This document shows, one piece after another, positions 8,650 to 19,800 of a DNA stretch of 64,000 bases (the first letter of the stretch is position 1; every line of letters begins with the position of its first letter). The DNA comes from an uncultured Clostridia bacterium (GTDB lineage: Bacteria; Bacillota; Clostridia; Christensenellales; UBA1242). The stretch covers positions 21,347 to 85,346 of the forward strand of contig CAKVHY010000005.1 of assembly GCA_934754335.1 (NCBI GenBank). Reading direction: 5' to 3'. A model generated the notes under the pieces. The model saw only the letters and a program-made list of their open reading frames with translations. It did not search any database and was not told the origin of the DNA. The translations under genes were made by a program, and so were the position numbers.

Positions 8650-9576
8650 TTACTTAAGTTTGTCGATGTCTAATTTTATTTTATTTTTCTTAATGTATGC
8701 CAAAACTTTCTCCAACTTAGGCATACCTGTTTGAGCACCCAAAACTGTGGTTTTAAGGCCAGCACAAACATTGGCAAAAGTTAAAGCCTGTCCTATTTCT
8801 AGCCCTTTATTTATCGCCACCATAAATGAACCTAGGAATGTATCACCAGCACCAGTTGTATCCACAACTTTCACATTTATTGCTGGAATGTTTACAACGT
8901 CTTTACCATTTGAATAATAGCAACCATCTCCGCCTTTGGTTAGGATTAGTTTATTTGGATATTTTTGCAAAACTTCCATAGGTTTTTTAGCGTTATACCC
9001 ACGAACTTTTTCAATCTCCACTTCGTTCACAATAACAAAATCCGAGTTCTCGAAAAGTTCAAAAGGATAATCTTTAATTGGGGACGGATTAAGAACAAAC
9101 TTAATTCCATTTGCTTTGCAAATTCTATTTGCTTCTATTAGGCTTTCTATCGGAACTTCAAACATTCCGCCCATAATTCCACATTCCAAAATGGCTTTTT
9201 CTTGGCTCTTTATATGATTTTTATCTACTAATGAGTTCGCCCCAGGGACAACAATTATTTGGTTGTTTTTATTAGAAACTGTAATATTTGCAATTCCGCC
9301 AGACATGCCCTTTATTTTTTTGATGCCTTTTGTGCAAACTTTTTCTTCTTTTAAGTGGGATAGGATATTTTGGCTGAATAAATCTTCACCAACCGCTGAA
9401 AACAGATTTACTTTAGCACCCAGTCTTGCCGAAGCCACCGCTTCGTTACAACCCTTTCCGCCAAAACAAATTTTAAACTCTTCACCTGTAATTGTTTCTC
9501 CAATTTTAGGTAGTGTATTAGTGGTGACAACTAAATCTGTGTTTATGCTACCCACAACTCCAATTTTATCTTTCAT
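8650..9576 (-). CDS. rbsK: Ribokinase
   Basis: PfkB-family sugar kinase that makes ribose 5-phosphate from ribose and ATP. Motif 1 is the di-glycine segment CFGGKGCNEAVASARLGA and motif 2 is the ATP/anion hole DTTGAGDTFLGSF. It begins KDKIGVVGSINTDLVV, typical of ribokinase. ATG 9576 (308 aa) is favoured because GGGAG is 8 nt away; ATG 9582 lies directly on the ribosome binding site. It sits between trmL and the nucleoside hydrolase. The fit with the hydrolase supports ribose over other sugars. Confidence 0.93.
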   Translation of the reverse strand: MKDKIGVVGSINTDLVVTTNTLPKIGETITGEEFKICFGGKGCNEAVASARLGAKVNLFSAVGEDLFSQNILSHLKEEKVCTKGIKKIKGMSGGIANITVSNKNNQIIVVPGANSLVDKNHIKSQEKAILECGIMGGMFEVPIESLIEANRICKANGIKFVLNPSPIKDYPFELFENSDFVIVNEVEIEKVRGYNAKKPMEVLQKYPNKLILTKGGDGCYYSNGKDVVNIPAINVKVVDTTGAGDTFLGSFMVAINKGLEIGQALTFANVCAGLKTTVLGAQTGMPKLEKVLAYIKKNKIKLDIDKLK

Positions 9577-9590
9577 CTCCATTCTCCCTT

Positions 9591-10079
9591 TTAATCTATT
9601 CTTCCTGTCAAACTGCCTTCGTCCTTTAATCCGTCAAAATTATTTTGTCTTAACGCTTCATATAGAATAATCGCCACTGAATTAGATAAATTCAAACTCC
9701 TTGCCTTCTCAATCATAGGAATTCTTATACAATCTTCATAATGTGCTTTCAAAATACTTTCCCTTATGCCAAAACTTTCTTTGCCAAACACAATAAAACA
9801 GTCTTTATCGTATTTTACATCAGCATAAGTTTTCTTAGATTTGGTGGAAGCAAAATAAAACTTTGCATTGGGGTTACTCTCCATAATTTCTTCAAAAGTA
9901 TCCACCACTTTCACATTGGCAAAATCTCTATAGTCCATGCCGGCTCTTCTAAAATGTTTTTCATCAAGGTCAAAACCAAGCGGTTTAACCATATATAGGT
10001 TTGTGTTTGTAACAGCACAAGTCCTTACAATATTTCCAGCGTTTTGCGGAATTTCAGGTTCAATTAAAACAATATTCAT
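9591..10079 (-). CDS. trmL: tRNA (cytidine/uridine-34 2'-O)-methyltransferase TrmL
   Basis: SPOUT-class methyltransferase that modifies the wobble ribose of tRNA-Leu isoacceptors. Motifs are IEPEIPQNAGNIVRTC (motif 1), FIVFGKESFGI (motif 2, start of the knot) and IPMIEKARSLNLSNSVAI (motif 3, SAM-binding knot). The length of 162 is normal. AAAGGAAA precedes the ATG. It is the first gene of a three-gene operon with rbsK and the nucleoside hydrolase. A tRNA-Leu gene lies 430 bases away on the other strand, a suggestive but perhaps accidental link. Confidence 0.95.
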   Translation of the reverse strand: MNIVLIEPEIPQNAGNIVRTCAVTNTNLYMVKPLGFDLDEKHFRRAGMDYRDFANVKVVDTFEEIMESNPNAKFYFASTKSKKTYADVKYDKDCFIVFGKESFGIRESILKAHYEDCIRIPMIEKARSLNLSNSVAIILYEALRQNNFDGLKDEGSLTGRID

Positions 10080-10211
10080 AAGTATTTCCTTTTATCTTAA
10101 AAGATTATATCAAATAAAAGGATTTTGTTAAAATTAATTTGTTCATCTTTAGATAAATTTATTAATTTTTTGCAAACTTTAAATTTTGTAAAACTTTTTG
10201 CATATAAAATG

Positions 10212-10240
10212 TTGCCTTTTTTCTAATTTTGTGATACTAT
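10212..10240 (+). promoter_or_regulatory. Promoter upstream of tRNA-Leu
   Basis: TTGCCT (10212-10217), 17-nt spacer, TACTAT (10235-10240). A transcript from here would run through the two 93-bp repeats before reaching the tRNA. Confidence 0.5.
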
Positions 10241-10312
10241 TTTTCTAGTTTCAGCAATAGTGCTTGGAATTTAGTTCGCTAGATTCATAAGGAAACGATT
10301 AAAAATTAGCAA

Positions 10313-10498
10313 TCCACTTCTTGCCGAAGTGTATTACAAAACAGGTAGTTCATTCTGAAGCGGGGCTCTCAAAATGAGCCGGCACTTACAAATATATATT
10401 TTTATTCCACTTCTTGCCGAAGTGTATTACAAAACAGGTAGCCCATTCTGGAGCGGGGCTCTCAAAATGAGCCAGCACTTACAACTGAATATTTTTAT
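10313..10498 (+). repeat. Two tandem 93-bp repeats leading into tRNA-Leu
   Basis: Units start at 10313 and 10406; a third start at 10499 continues as the tRNA itself. Each unit opens with CCACTTCTTGCCGAAGTG, a perfect 6-bp hairpin around TTGCC that contains the first nine bases of the tRNA. Each also holds a second hairpin, GGCTC-TCAAAAT-GAGCC, that resembles an anticodon arm. The units differ by a few substitutions. They cannot fold as complete tRNAs. Confidence 0.9.
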
Positions 10499-10508
10499 TC
10501 CACTTCTT

Positions 10509-10590
10509 GCCGAAGTGGCGAAACGGCAGACGCACACGACTCAAAATCGTGCGGGAAACCATGGGGGTTCGAGTCCCCCCTTCGGCACCA
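10509..10590 (+). tRNA. tRNA-Leu(CAA)
   Basis: Acceptor stem GCCGAAG/CTTCGGC, anticodon arm CACGA-CTCAAAA-TCGTG giving anticodon CAA, a long variable arm of the Leu type, T arm GGGGG-TTCGAGT-CCCCC and an encoded CCA at 10588-10590. It reads UUG codons. Confidence 0.96.
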
Positions 10591-10603
10591 AATAATCGAA
10601 AAG

Positions 10604-10626
10604 AAAAGTCTTAATGGCTTTTTTTT
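10604..10626 (+). terminator. Terminator after tRNA-Leu
   Basis: AAAAGTC pairs with GGCTTTT (one G-U pair), followed by a T run. Confidence 0.75.
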
Positions 10627-10735
10627 GTTTGCAATGAAAGAAAACAAATTAGTAAATAAGTTTAGAATTTATAATCAAAAACAGGTTTGGTTTTATACAT
10701 ACAAATGTATCGTTTAAGTACAATATGAATTATAC

Positions 10736-10774
10736 AAAAAAACATATTAGACTATAAAATCTAATATGTTTTTT
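10736..10774. terminator. Terminator of the giant gene, symmetric
   Basis: AACATATTAGA pairs with TCTAATATGTT around an 8-nt loop, with T runs on both strands. It ends leftward transcription 34 bases after the giant gene. Confidence 0.85.
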
Positions 10775-10807
10775 AACATTGCTATTGCAATCTTTACAAA
10801 ATCTACT

Positions 10808-13800
10808 CTAACGCTTCTTTGTTACATTCTTTTGTTTACTATCAAAAACCGAAGTCTTTGCTGGAAACACGATTTCTGCTTCAATTGGAAGCGACGTTGA
10901 AGAAGTACATTTGCAATGATCTGGACATTTGCCACATACGATACATAAACCGTTATGTTTACCACAATGATCACAGCCACTTTCCGCACAGAATCTTGCG
11001 CTCTCACATGTTGAGCAATAAACTGGCTCAATGTTATCATGCCTATTATAGGCTATGTCTGTACCACAGCAAGCACAAGTAATATGCCATATGCAACCCT
11101 CATCATTACAATGTAATGCACATTTCCCACTAACTGAACATTTCTCGGCATTTGCACAATCAGAACAATAAGTGGAGCCTTCACTTATTTGCGCGCCACA
11201 ACAATCACAATGGCTATGTGGATAATGATTCAAGCATACACCGCAATCTTCATTTCCATTCTCATCATAATGCGTACATGGTGCACAACTTCCACACCAG
11301 CCTGAATCACCATCTAAACAAGCGTAATCACAACCATCACACGGACAATGACCATGTGGATAGTGGGTTTCACAAGTTCCATGGCTACACTTTGCACTCT
11401 CACAAGCATCGCAATAAGAATTTGACATACTTGAAACGTAATTATCGCAACCATTACATGCACAAACGCTATAATGATGACCATCACAATGATTTGTACA
11501 GTGCGAGGTGCCATCATGACCACCAGAATTAGAACAAATCGCTCCTGAGCAGTTTATAGTGCAGACCAAATAACCATTACTAGTTTTCAACTTCGACTTA
11601 GCAATCTTTGTTGTGTGATATTCACAATCTACACATGCACAATAATCCATGCCATCTACCAACACATAAAGTGTTCTTGGGCGAGTTATATATGTAACAG
11701 TAATAGTGTTTGAAGTACTATTTTCCACTTTTAATGAAACAGTACTATCTTTTTCCAACAAGTTAAATTCAGCATTATCTGAAGTTTTAGAAGAATATAT
11801 GCCAGAAATTACAATATCTTCACTTAGTGTGAAATTAAAATTAACATTTGAATAATATGGACCATAATAATCACCATCTGAGCCGAAATTTATATTTGCA
11901 GTTGATTTATCATGCAATTCTAGATTTACTCTGATATAGAACATTGCATAAAGAGTTATATCTTCTGTGAATGTATCACTAAATGAGTATGATATATCAG
12001 CCGAAGTATTTTGATACTTTAATACTGGACTACCATTTTCAATTGTATACCAACCATAAAATTTGTAACCATCTTTAGCGGTTGCCGAAACTGTGATTTC
12101 TGTTCCCTCTGGGTCAATCTCATAAGTATTGGCTACGAATGTCCCAAAATTTTCATTTAACTTAAACTCGTTTGAGTTATCATCTGCACAAGTTATATAA
12201 TCCAAAGTTAAAGTATAAGATGAAATCGCCTGTTCTTCAAGATTTTCCCAAGCAAGACGTGCCAACTTAACAACCTTATTTCCATCTTCAAATGGAATAT
12301 TCGCACTCACGAATACCCAGCCGGTTTCACTTACGCCATTTGTTCCGAAAGTCCAATTTTCATAAGAACTTTGCTTCTTAAATTCGTTATATGTTTTACT
12401 TATGCAACCAGTAGAATCTTTTGAGTCACTGCCATTGCCATATGTGGCACCCTTATTTGCACAGAAATAATTGTTTGTAAATTCATAACTGGCAGTGCTT
12501 GGGCAACTTCCAACAATTCCACCAATTTGGCTTCCTTGCAATGTTCCCAATGAATAGCAATTTGAGATTGTTAATTTTTCACCATTAGAATTGAATTCTC
12601 CAAGTATTCCACCAACATTTGCACCACTTGAAATATTTCCAATGTTATAGCAATTATTAATTGCAGTTTTACCATATGATGCACCAACTAATCCACCAGA
12701 CGCATTACCATTAGCACTAATCGTTCCATAATTAACGCATTCTTCCATCTTGCATTCAAATACAGAATTAACATCTCTGCTCTCCATTGTACCAACGAAA
12801 CCACCCATGCAATAACTACCATTAGATGTTGATGTAATGCTTGCGTAATTTGCACACTGATAAAAGTATATATTTTGATACACAGAATTAGCAATTGCAC
12901 CACTCGCTAAAATTGAACCTTCCACTATAATGTTTTTAAACATTATCTGATTATTTGGATTGGTTCCAGCATAAGCAGCCAAGCAAATTGCCGGTGCTGA
13001 TGAATTATTTGCAATTATCTTAAGGTTATATACATAACTTATCATGCTAATATTTGCCACAGTATCAGAGATACCTACCACCTGAAATAACGATTTGTTT
13101 GAGCCATCAACTCTTGTGATTGTATGACCGCCACCATCGTAATGACCAAGCAAATTGGTTTGAATTAACATATTAGAAGCACTTTCCACGATATCTGCAG
13201 TTTGATGGAAATACGAATCAACATTTCCAAAGAATTCAGATGTGGCATACTTATTAAAGTCGTCCACGCTTGCAATTAGATATGGATATTCCATTGAGCC
13301 ATCTTGATCAGTATAGAATGCATATAATGTTTTATTTGCATTAAATCTAACCACCTGACCATCATTATATATATTTCCATCATCGTCAATCCAATATAGG
13401 AAACGATCGGTGGAGAATTTAATAGGTTCTAGATATGCATTCACACCTTTGCCTATCTCTTGAGAGTACGAATCAGTTGGGTTTGTTTTATCGTTTTGAT
13501 AAGTTATTATAACCGTATCAACTTCAAGATCTTCCCACCATAGCCTTGGCAACGAATAAGAATATATAGTTCCATTAATCATCACCTTGCCATTTTCAAT
13601 CCATTGCCAATACCAAGAAGCATCGTCCTTTCTATCAATACCTTGCTTTCTTATATACCAGCCTTCTGAATATGTATCTCTATTAATTAAATTTGAGATA
13701 AGTTTTGGTGTACCAATTGCTTGAGTATTTTCTTCAGAATCTGCTAAATAATATGAATCGGTTACAATGCTTGGAGAAGTTTCACCACATACTGCAATTA

Positions 13801-16800
13801 AATCACCCTTAGCAACATTTGAAGGTTCTACCTTACCCAAATTATATGAATACTCTATATTTATTTGAGATGCCGAATAATCGGTCATAAATCCACCAAC
13901 ATATGCATCATCGTTCGTTCCTGCGGAGATTGCACCTAGATTATATGAATAGGAAATTGTTACATTTCTTCCAGCACCGATAAGCCCGCCAACATATTGA
14001 TTACATTTTGCTTTTAAACTAACATTGCCGATGTTTGCACAACCCACAATTTTAGTTTGTACTTCAGCAGAAGTTAAACCATCACCAATAAATCCGCCAA
14101 GCCATATATATGAAGTTTGTTTACTAGAATTATCTACAACCACAATATCGCCTGCATTTAAACAATCTTGAATAGTAATAAATCCTTTACTATCACGAGT
14201 ATTACCAATGAATGCTCCAATACGAAAATAACCCGTATTTACACTGTTAATACTTAAATCAAAATTAATATAGTTTTCTACACGCTTGAATGTTATGTTA
14301 TTTCCGCCTTTTCCAATTAAACCAACATTGTAATCAATATTAAACATTCCAGATACGTTACCATATGTTTTAATATTTTCAAATGTGCCAGTTAACTTAC
14401 CTGTTATAACTCCACTATAAGAAGTTGAGTTATACGTTACGGTCTTATAATCGAAATCCACCACATGATAATCAATATTTTTAATTGTACCATTAACATA
14501 AGCAAATAACATCTTTGAATTTTCAACCGTGATTGAATGGTTTTTATTTATGCCTTCATCTACGTACGCACCATCTAAAATACCAATAAATTCTGATTGA
14601 AGAATATCGTTTGAATCAGAAATTACCAAATCGTTTGTTAGTTTGAAATAATAATTCTTTTTGAATGTTCCTTCATTTACATACCTATTAAATGTTTCAA
14701 CAGAATCAATTTCATAAGCATCTTCAGCACTACCTTTCCATACAACTCTTATCTCAATATTTCCATAAGAGCCAAGATCTATGCTTTCAATCTGATCGCC
14801 TGCAATTAACTCATTTCCTTTGGATAAAATCTTAGTTAAATCGCTAGCAGATTCATCAGCATTTGCTGTGATTTCAACGATTTTGAAACGTCCAAATGTT
14901 TTACCTGCAACACTTATATTTGATTTGATTGTATTTAAATCAATATTTGAAATATCGTCTATAGTATAACTATAAGAAGTTTGATTATTATCCACATTAA
15001 TAATTACATTATATGTTAGTTTATCCCAACCTGCATAGAAGGTTTTATTTCCAACCGTTCCGGCAGTGATTGACGATTGCTTATGGTTATCTGCCAAATC
15101 GCTATTATTATACCATGATTTAAACTTATAACCTGCCAAACCGCTCAAATCCGCCAATTCAATATTGCTTTCAATATTATAACTAGTTGGGTTCCCACCA
15201 TTCAACGCACCATTTAGGTTTTCATAACTTATTGTAAACTCAATAGGTTCCCAAATTGCATAGAATGTTAAATTTCCATTTGTATAAACATTTGAGATAT
15301 CGCCTGAGATAACGTCAGATTTACTTGCATTTGGATCTAGAGCAAAGCCAACGAAATTATAATATGGTCTGAAGAACCATCTATAAGAGGTCTCTCCATA
15401 AGTTGCATTTGCATAATCTGAAATTCTATAACTCTCACCATCAGCAATTGTGAATGTGGAAGAAGAATTATATGTGGAGTTATCTTTAATTTGATTGCTA
15501 GAATTATCGTAAGTTAAGGAAGTTGTGCCATTTAAAATATAATTTCCTTCTGTTCCGCTAACATTTATAAGTTCGGCCGGACTTGAATAATCTCTAGCAT
15601 CATTTACATTATAATAAACATTGAAATTTCCTGCTTCCAAATTTTCAAACCATAATCTTGGCAATCTAACAAGCCTTACAATTCCTTGAACCTTAACTGG
15701 AGCATAAATAAGATTTGAAGAATTTGCTCTAACCCATATTTTATTCCCAGTTACATCATTCCAATCATAATTATTATAAGTCCCAACTTCTTGCATTTGA
15801 GAAAGAGTTTTACTAGTTCCCAAAGTTTCGTCATTTAAATAATTAGACTTATATGAATGGGCTGTTTTAGAATTATAGTTATAACTTACATAATAGTTAT
15901 TTGCAAAATTACTATCAGATTTTATTAAATTTAATCCGGCAATTCCGCTATTAAACTTGCCCTCTAAGGCAGACATTGAATAGCAATTTATAATTTCAAT
16001 GCGATTTCCCTTTGCGTAGCCAATAATTCCGCTAGCATAAGAAGCACCACTTAAAGAAGTTTCACCTTTAATTACGCCAGTTGTGTATGAATCTTTAATT
16101 TTTACTGAAAGGTTTTGTGGAATAACTTCAGAATTATAGTCACCATTTCCAACATAACCAATCATTCCACCAAGCACTGAAACAACAGTTTGCTCATTAC
16201 TATATGAATTATCTATGATTGAACCAAAGTTTATACATTCGTCCAATGAAATGCTATTAGAATTTTTAGAGTAATCTCCAACCGCACCAATTATTCCACC
16301 AGCAGAAACCACTCCGCCAGTATTACTATCAATAAGTTTTTCACCATTGATTGTAATATCTGCATGGTTTATTAAGCGAGCAAATAAACAATTAGAGTGG
16401 ATTGAGAATCCGACTAATCCGCCAACATATATATGTTCGCCATTTTTAATAGTTAAATCAATCTTGCCATAATTTTCGCAACTATTAAAGTTACTAGCGG
16501 ATAATTCAAACACGCCAACCAATCCACCAACAGATTGCATATAGCCTTTAATATTTCCGTAGTTTTTAACGTTGGACATATTGCATGAAAATTTTGCCAA
16601 TCCAACAATTCCGCCAACTGCAGTGGAAGCAGTTTGTCTAGTTTTGTCACCACTCTGAATATCTATTTCACCATAGTTTACGCAATTTTCAAAGGTTACA
16701 CTTTTGGCCTCGGCAATCAATCCGCCAATACAATACTCTGTATAATTAGGCTTAATATTTGAATAATTGCTAACATCTGTGAAAATTGAATTCCTAGCAT

Positions 16801-19800
16801 TTAATGCAACAGATGCCATATAATAAAGGTCATTCCCAAATTCAGATTTTGTAATACTACCATAAACCGATAAATTCTTTATTTTTGAATTTTCTATATC
16901 TGAAGCAAATATTGAAGTTTTTGCATTATTAATTGTGATTGAAACCCCTTCAACAGTGGAATCAAAAACATTTATAAACCAACTCTCAGAGCCATCTAAT
17001 TTAGATGTGGATTTAGACGAAGTGTAAATTGCATTCTCTAAATTGGTTCTTTCCATTATCTCGCTATCTGTTTCATTTAGATCTTCAACTTGGTTAAAGT
17101 ACAATAAAACTGAACTCATTTCAAAGTAATTTTTGCACTCTAAGAAACTAGAGAATTTAGTTTCACCTGTAACACCAGCCAAGTAATTAAACTCTGCTAT
17201 ATTTTCAATTTCAAAAGGTTTATCTATTGAGCCTAGCCATACCACATAAACATCTATAAGTTTTGAACCGGTTTTTGCAAATAAATCTTGAGTGGTATAT
17301 TCAGTATTTAAATTGAAATCTGGAATACAAGCATTTTTATCTAAACTAACACCAACTGCGATTCCGCTTATAGAAGAAGTTAATGATGAAGTGTTGAAGG
17401 TAATAAAACCACCTTCAGGTACTGGTGTGATACTTACACTACCAATTTCAGTTACATCTGATGCATAATTTGAATGCACCCTTATAATAAAATTAGTTAA
17501 TTCCCAAACAGCAGTTAGTTTAATGCCAGAGAATGTGGCATATTTATTTTTTATATTTTCCACAACTGAAATTTCTTTATCTAAATCCGTTGTTAAATAG
17601 AAATTCTCGTTATCAATTTCTAAACCTTTAACTTCGCCTTCAAAAGTTATCTTCCAGCCTTTAAATGAATAGTAATCGCTTTCCAAACCATCTATGGTTC
17701 TATCTGCATGTCGGAAATTCATTAGGTCGCTATAATCCACGCCTTCTGAAATAAACGTTGCTTTAAATGGTGCTGATTCTGTTTGAACGAAATTTAATTC
17801 TCCGTTATCAAATCCCATGTCGTAAGAAATTGAGATTTCATTTCGTTGCCAAATGGCATACAACTTATTGCCATTATTCGCATTTATAATTTTTGATGCG
17901 ATATCGCCTGCTAAATAATTTTGACCTTCAGGCAATGTAAAATAGTTTTGACCTTCAACCCATTGTCCAGCATCAGTTTCATTTTTATATAATGCATAGC
18001 CAATAATCTTTCCCCAATCTTTCAAAACTTCCACAATTGGAGTTTTTTGAGAGTTTTCATAATCCGAACTGGCCGTCCAATTTATAGTTAATTCATTTGC
18101 GTTTGCAAATAAATGTCTATCAAATTCAGGAATATCTTTTAATGCTTCATCTAAATTCAAATCAAAATTTATTTGATAGCAATCTTTTATATACCATGCA
18201 TATAGCGTGATTTTATTTGCAAAATCATCAACATTATTTAAATATTGATTACAAGAATCTAATTCATACAAATATTTTTCAATTTCAGTTGGGTTTAAAT
18301 TTGCATAAGAAATTTCTGCCAATCCATCAACTATCTCGCTATTCCATTTAACATTAAAGGATTCGCCAGCAAGACTATAATTTTTAACTCCAAATGCATA
18401 ACCTTTTGCTAACTCCGTTTTTTGCTCGTCTGTTAGAGTTGTACAATCTTCTAGAATTACCCAATCAGTGGTTGGATCTAACCCAATATTTCTAAGATAT
18501 GTAGTTCTATCGAACGTGAACCAACCAAGGAAACGTTTTCCGCTTTGAACATACATTGAATGCTCGTCTTCATTTATATCGCTTGGAGAAACTTGGCTTT
18601 GTGAATCAAACTTATACATTTGATCGTTAGAACCACCCACACTAATAACATATGAAACATTAACATCTTCCGCTTGCCAATTTGCGGTTAAAATAAATAT
18701 AACTTCGTTTTCATGATTGCCAATACCAGCGATTGATTTATAATATTCGCCATTTTTATTTGAACTAGTTATTGTACCTGTACTTTCTGTATTCAATGTC
18801 CAGCCAAGGAACTTATATCCCTCTCTAGAAAGTTCTGGAAGTTCGGTTAAAGTTTTAGATTTAACCTTGATTTCAAAGTGGCCATTATAACCATTATCTG
18901 TAATTAAATCATAACGCTCTGAATCTATAAATAAAGTGCCATTCTGAATCAGTGTTGAACCATTTTTCCATGTGGAATCATTAGTATTTAATCTTGCTTT
19001 ATATGTTAATTCTTCTGCCCCAATATAAATTTCTTTATCGCTTGTGATATTTTGAACTAAGTAACCATACATGCTTGGAAGAGAAGCACCCTCTTCTGTA
19101 TAAGTATCTTTGGCAACCAATTCTTCATTATCTACATAAACTTTTAATTTATATTGGCTATTGCCCATTGTAACTTCAAGGGAAAATGACCCGCCATATA
19201 AAACTCGTAATGAAACTTTTCCGCCTACTTCTGCAATTTTTGTAAGATCAAATGTAAATCCCGCTCTTCCACCATTTACAGGGACTAATGTTTGTGCACC
19301 ATCTTCAAATACTACAAAAATCATCGAATCAGTGGTCCAAATATCAACTTGCTTAAATGTTTCTTCACCACTATCAGTTAAATCCAATGTTACGTTTAGA
19401 ACTTTTCTATATTTCGTTATAGTTACAACTGTTGAACCATCGCCTTTGACTATGCCATTGTTATTTACAATTAATTCCCAATTATCAAAGCATTCTTCGT
19501 CAAGTCCATCAAAATCATAAATATTTACTAAATTGCCAACATAATTAGTTCCGTCAAATCCATCATAGAAACTTAGAGTTTTATCTTTTGTAATAACTGT
19601 TCCGCTCTTTGCATAAAGCGTTTTTTCTTCTTGATTATATTCTCCTAATAAGTTTTGCTCTTTTAAGATAACTCTAAATTTAGTACCTTCATTGCCTTCC
19701 CAAGTGGCTTTCAATACTAATTTTCCGATAGAACCAACTTTAACACTCTTAACCATTTTCCCATCGGCATCAAATATTAGATTTAATTCCACAATTGTTT

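Noticed and set aside
10313..10498. Two extra tRNA genes
   Set aside because: The units share only the 5' end and an anticodon-like hairpin; T arm, CCA and a paired acceptor stem are missing.
10374..10595. A 73-residue protein on the plus strand
   Set aside because: The frame runs through the 93-bp repeats and the tRNA-Leu gene and has no ribosome binding site.
10819..11532. Plus-strand frames opposite the 3' end of the giant gene
   Set aside because: They are mirror frames of the Cys/His-coding repeats (His- and Asn-rich) with no start signals.
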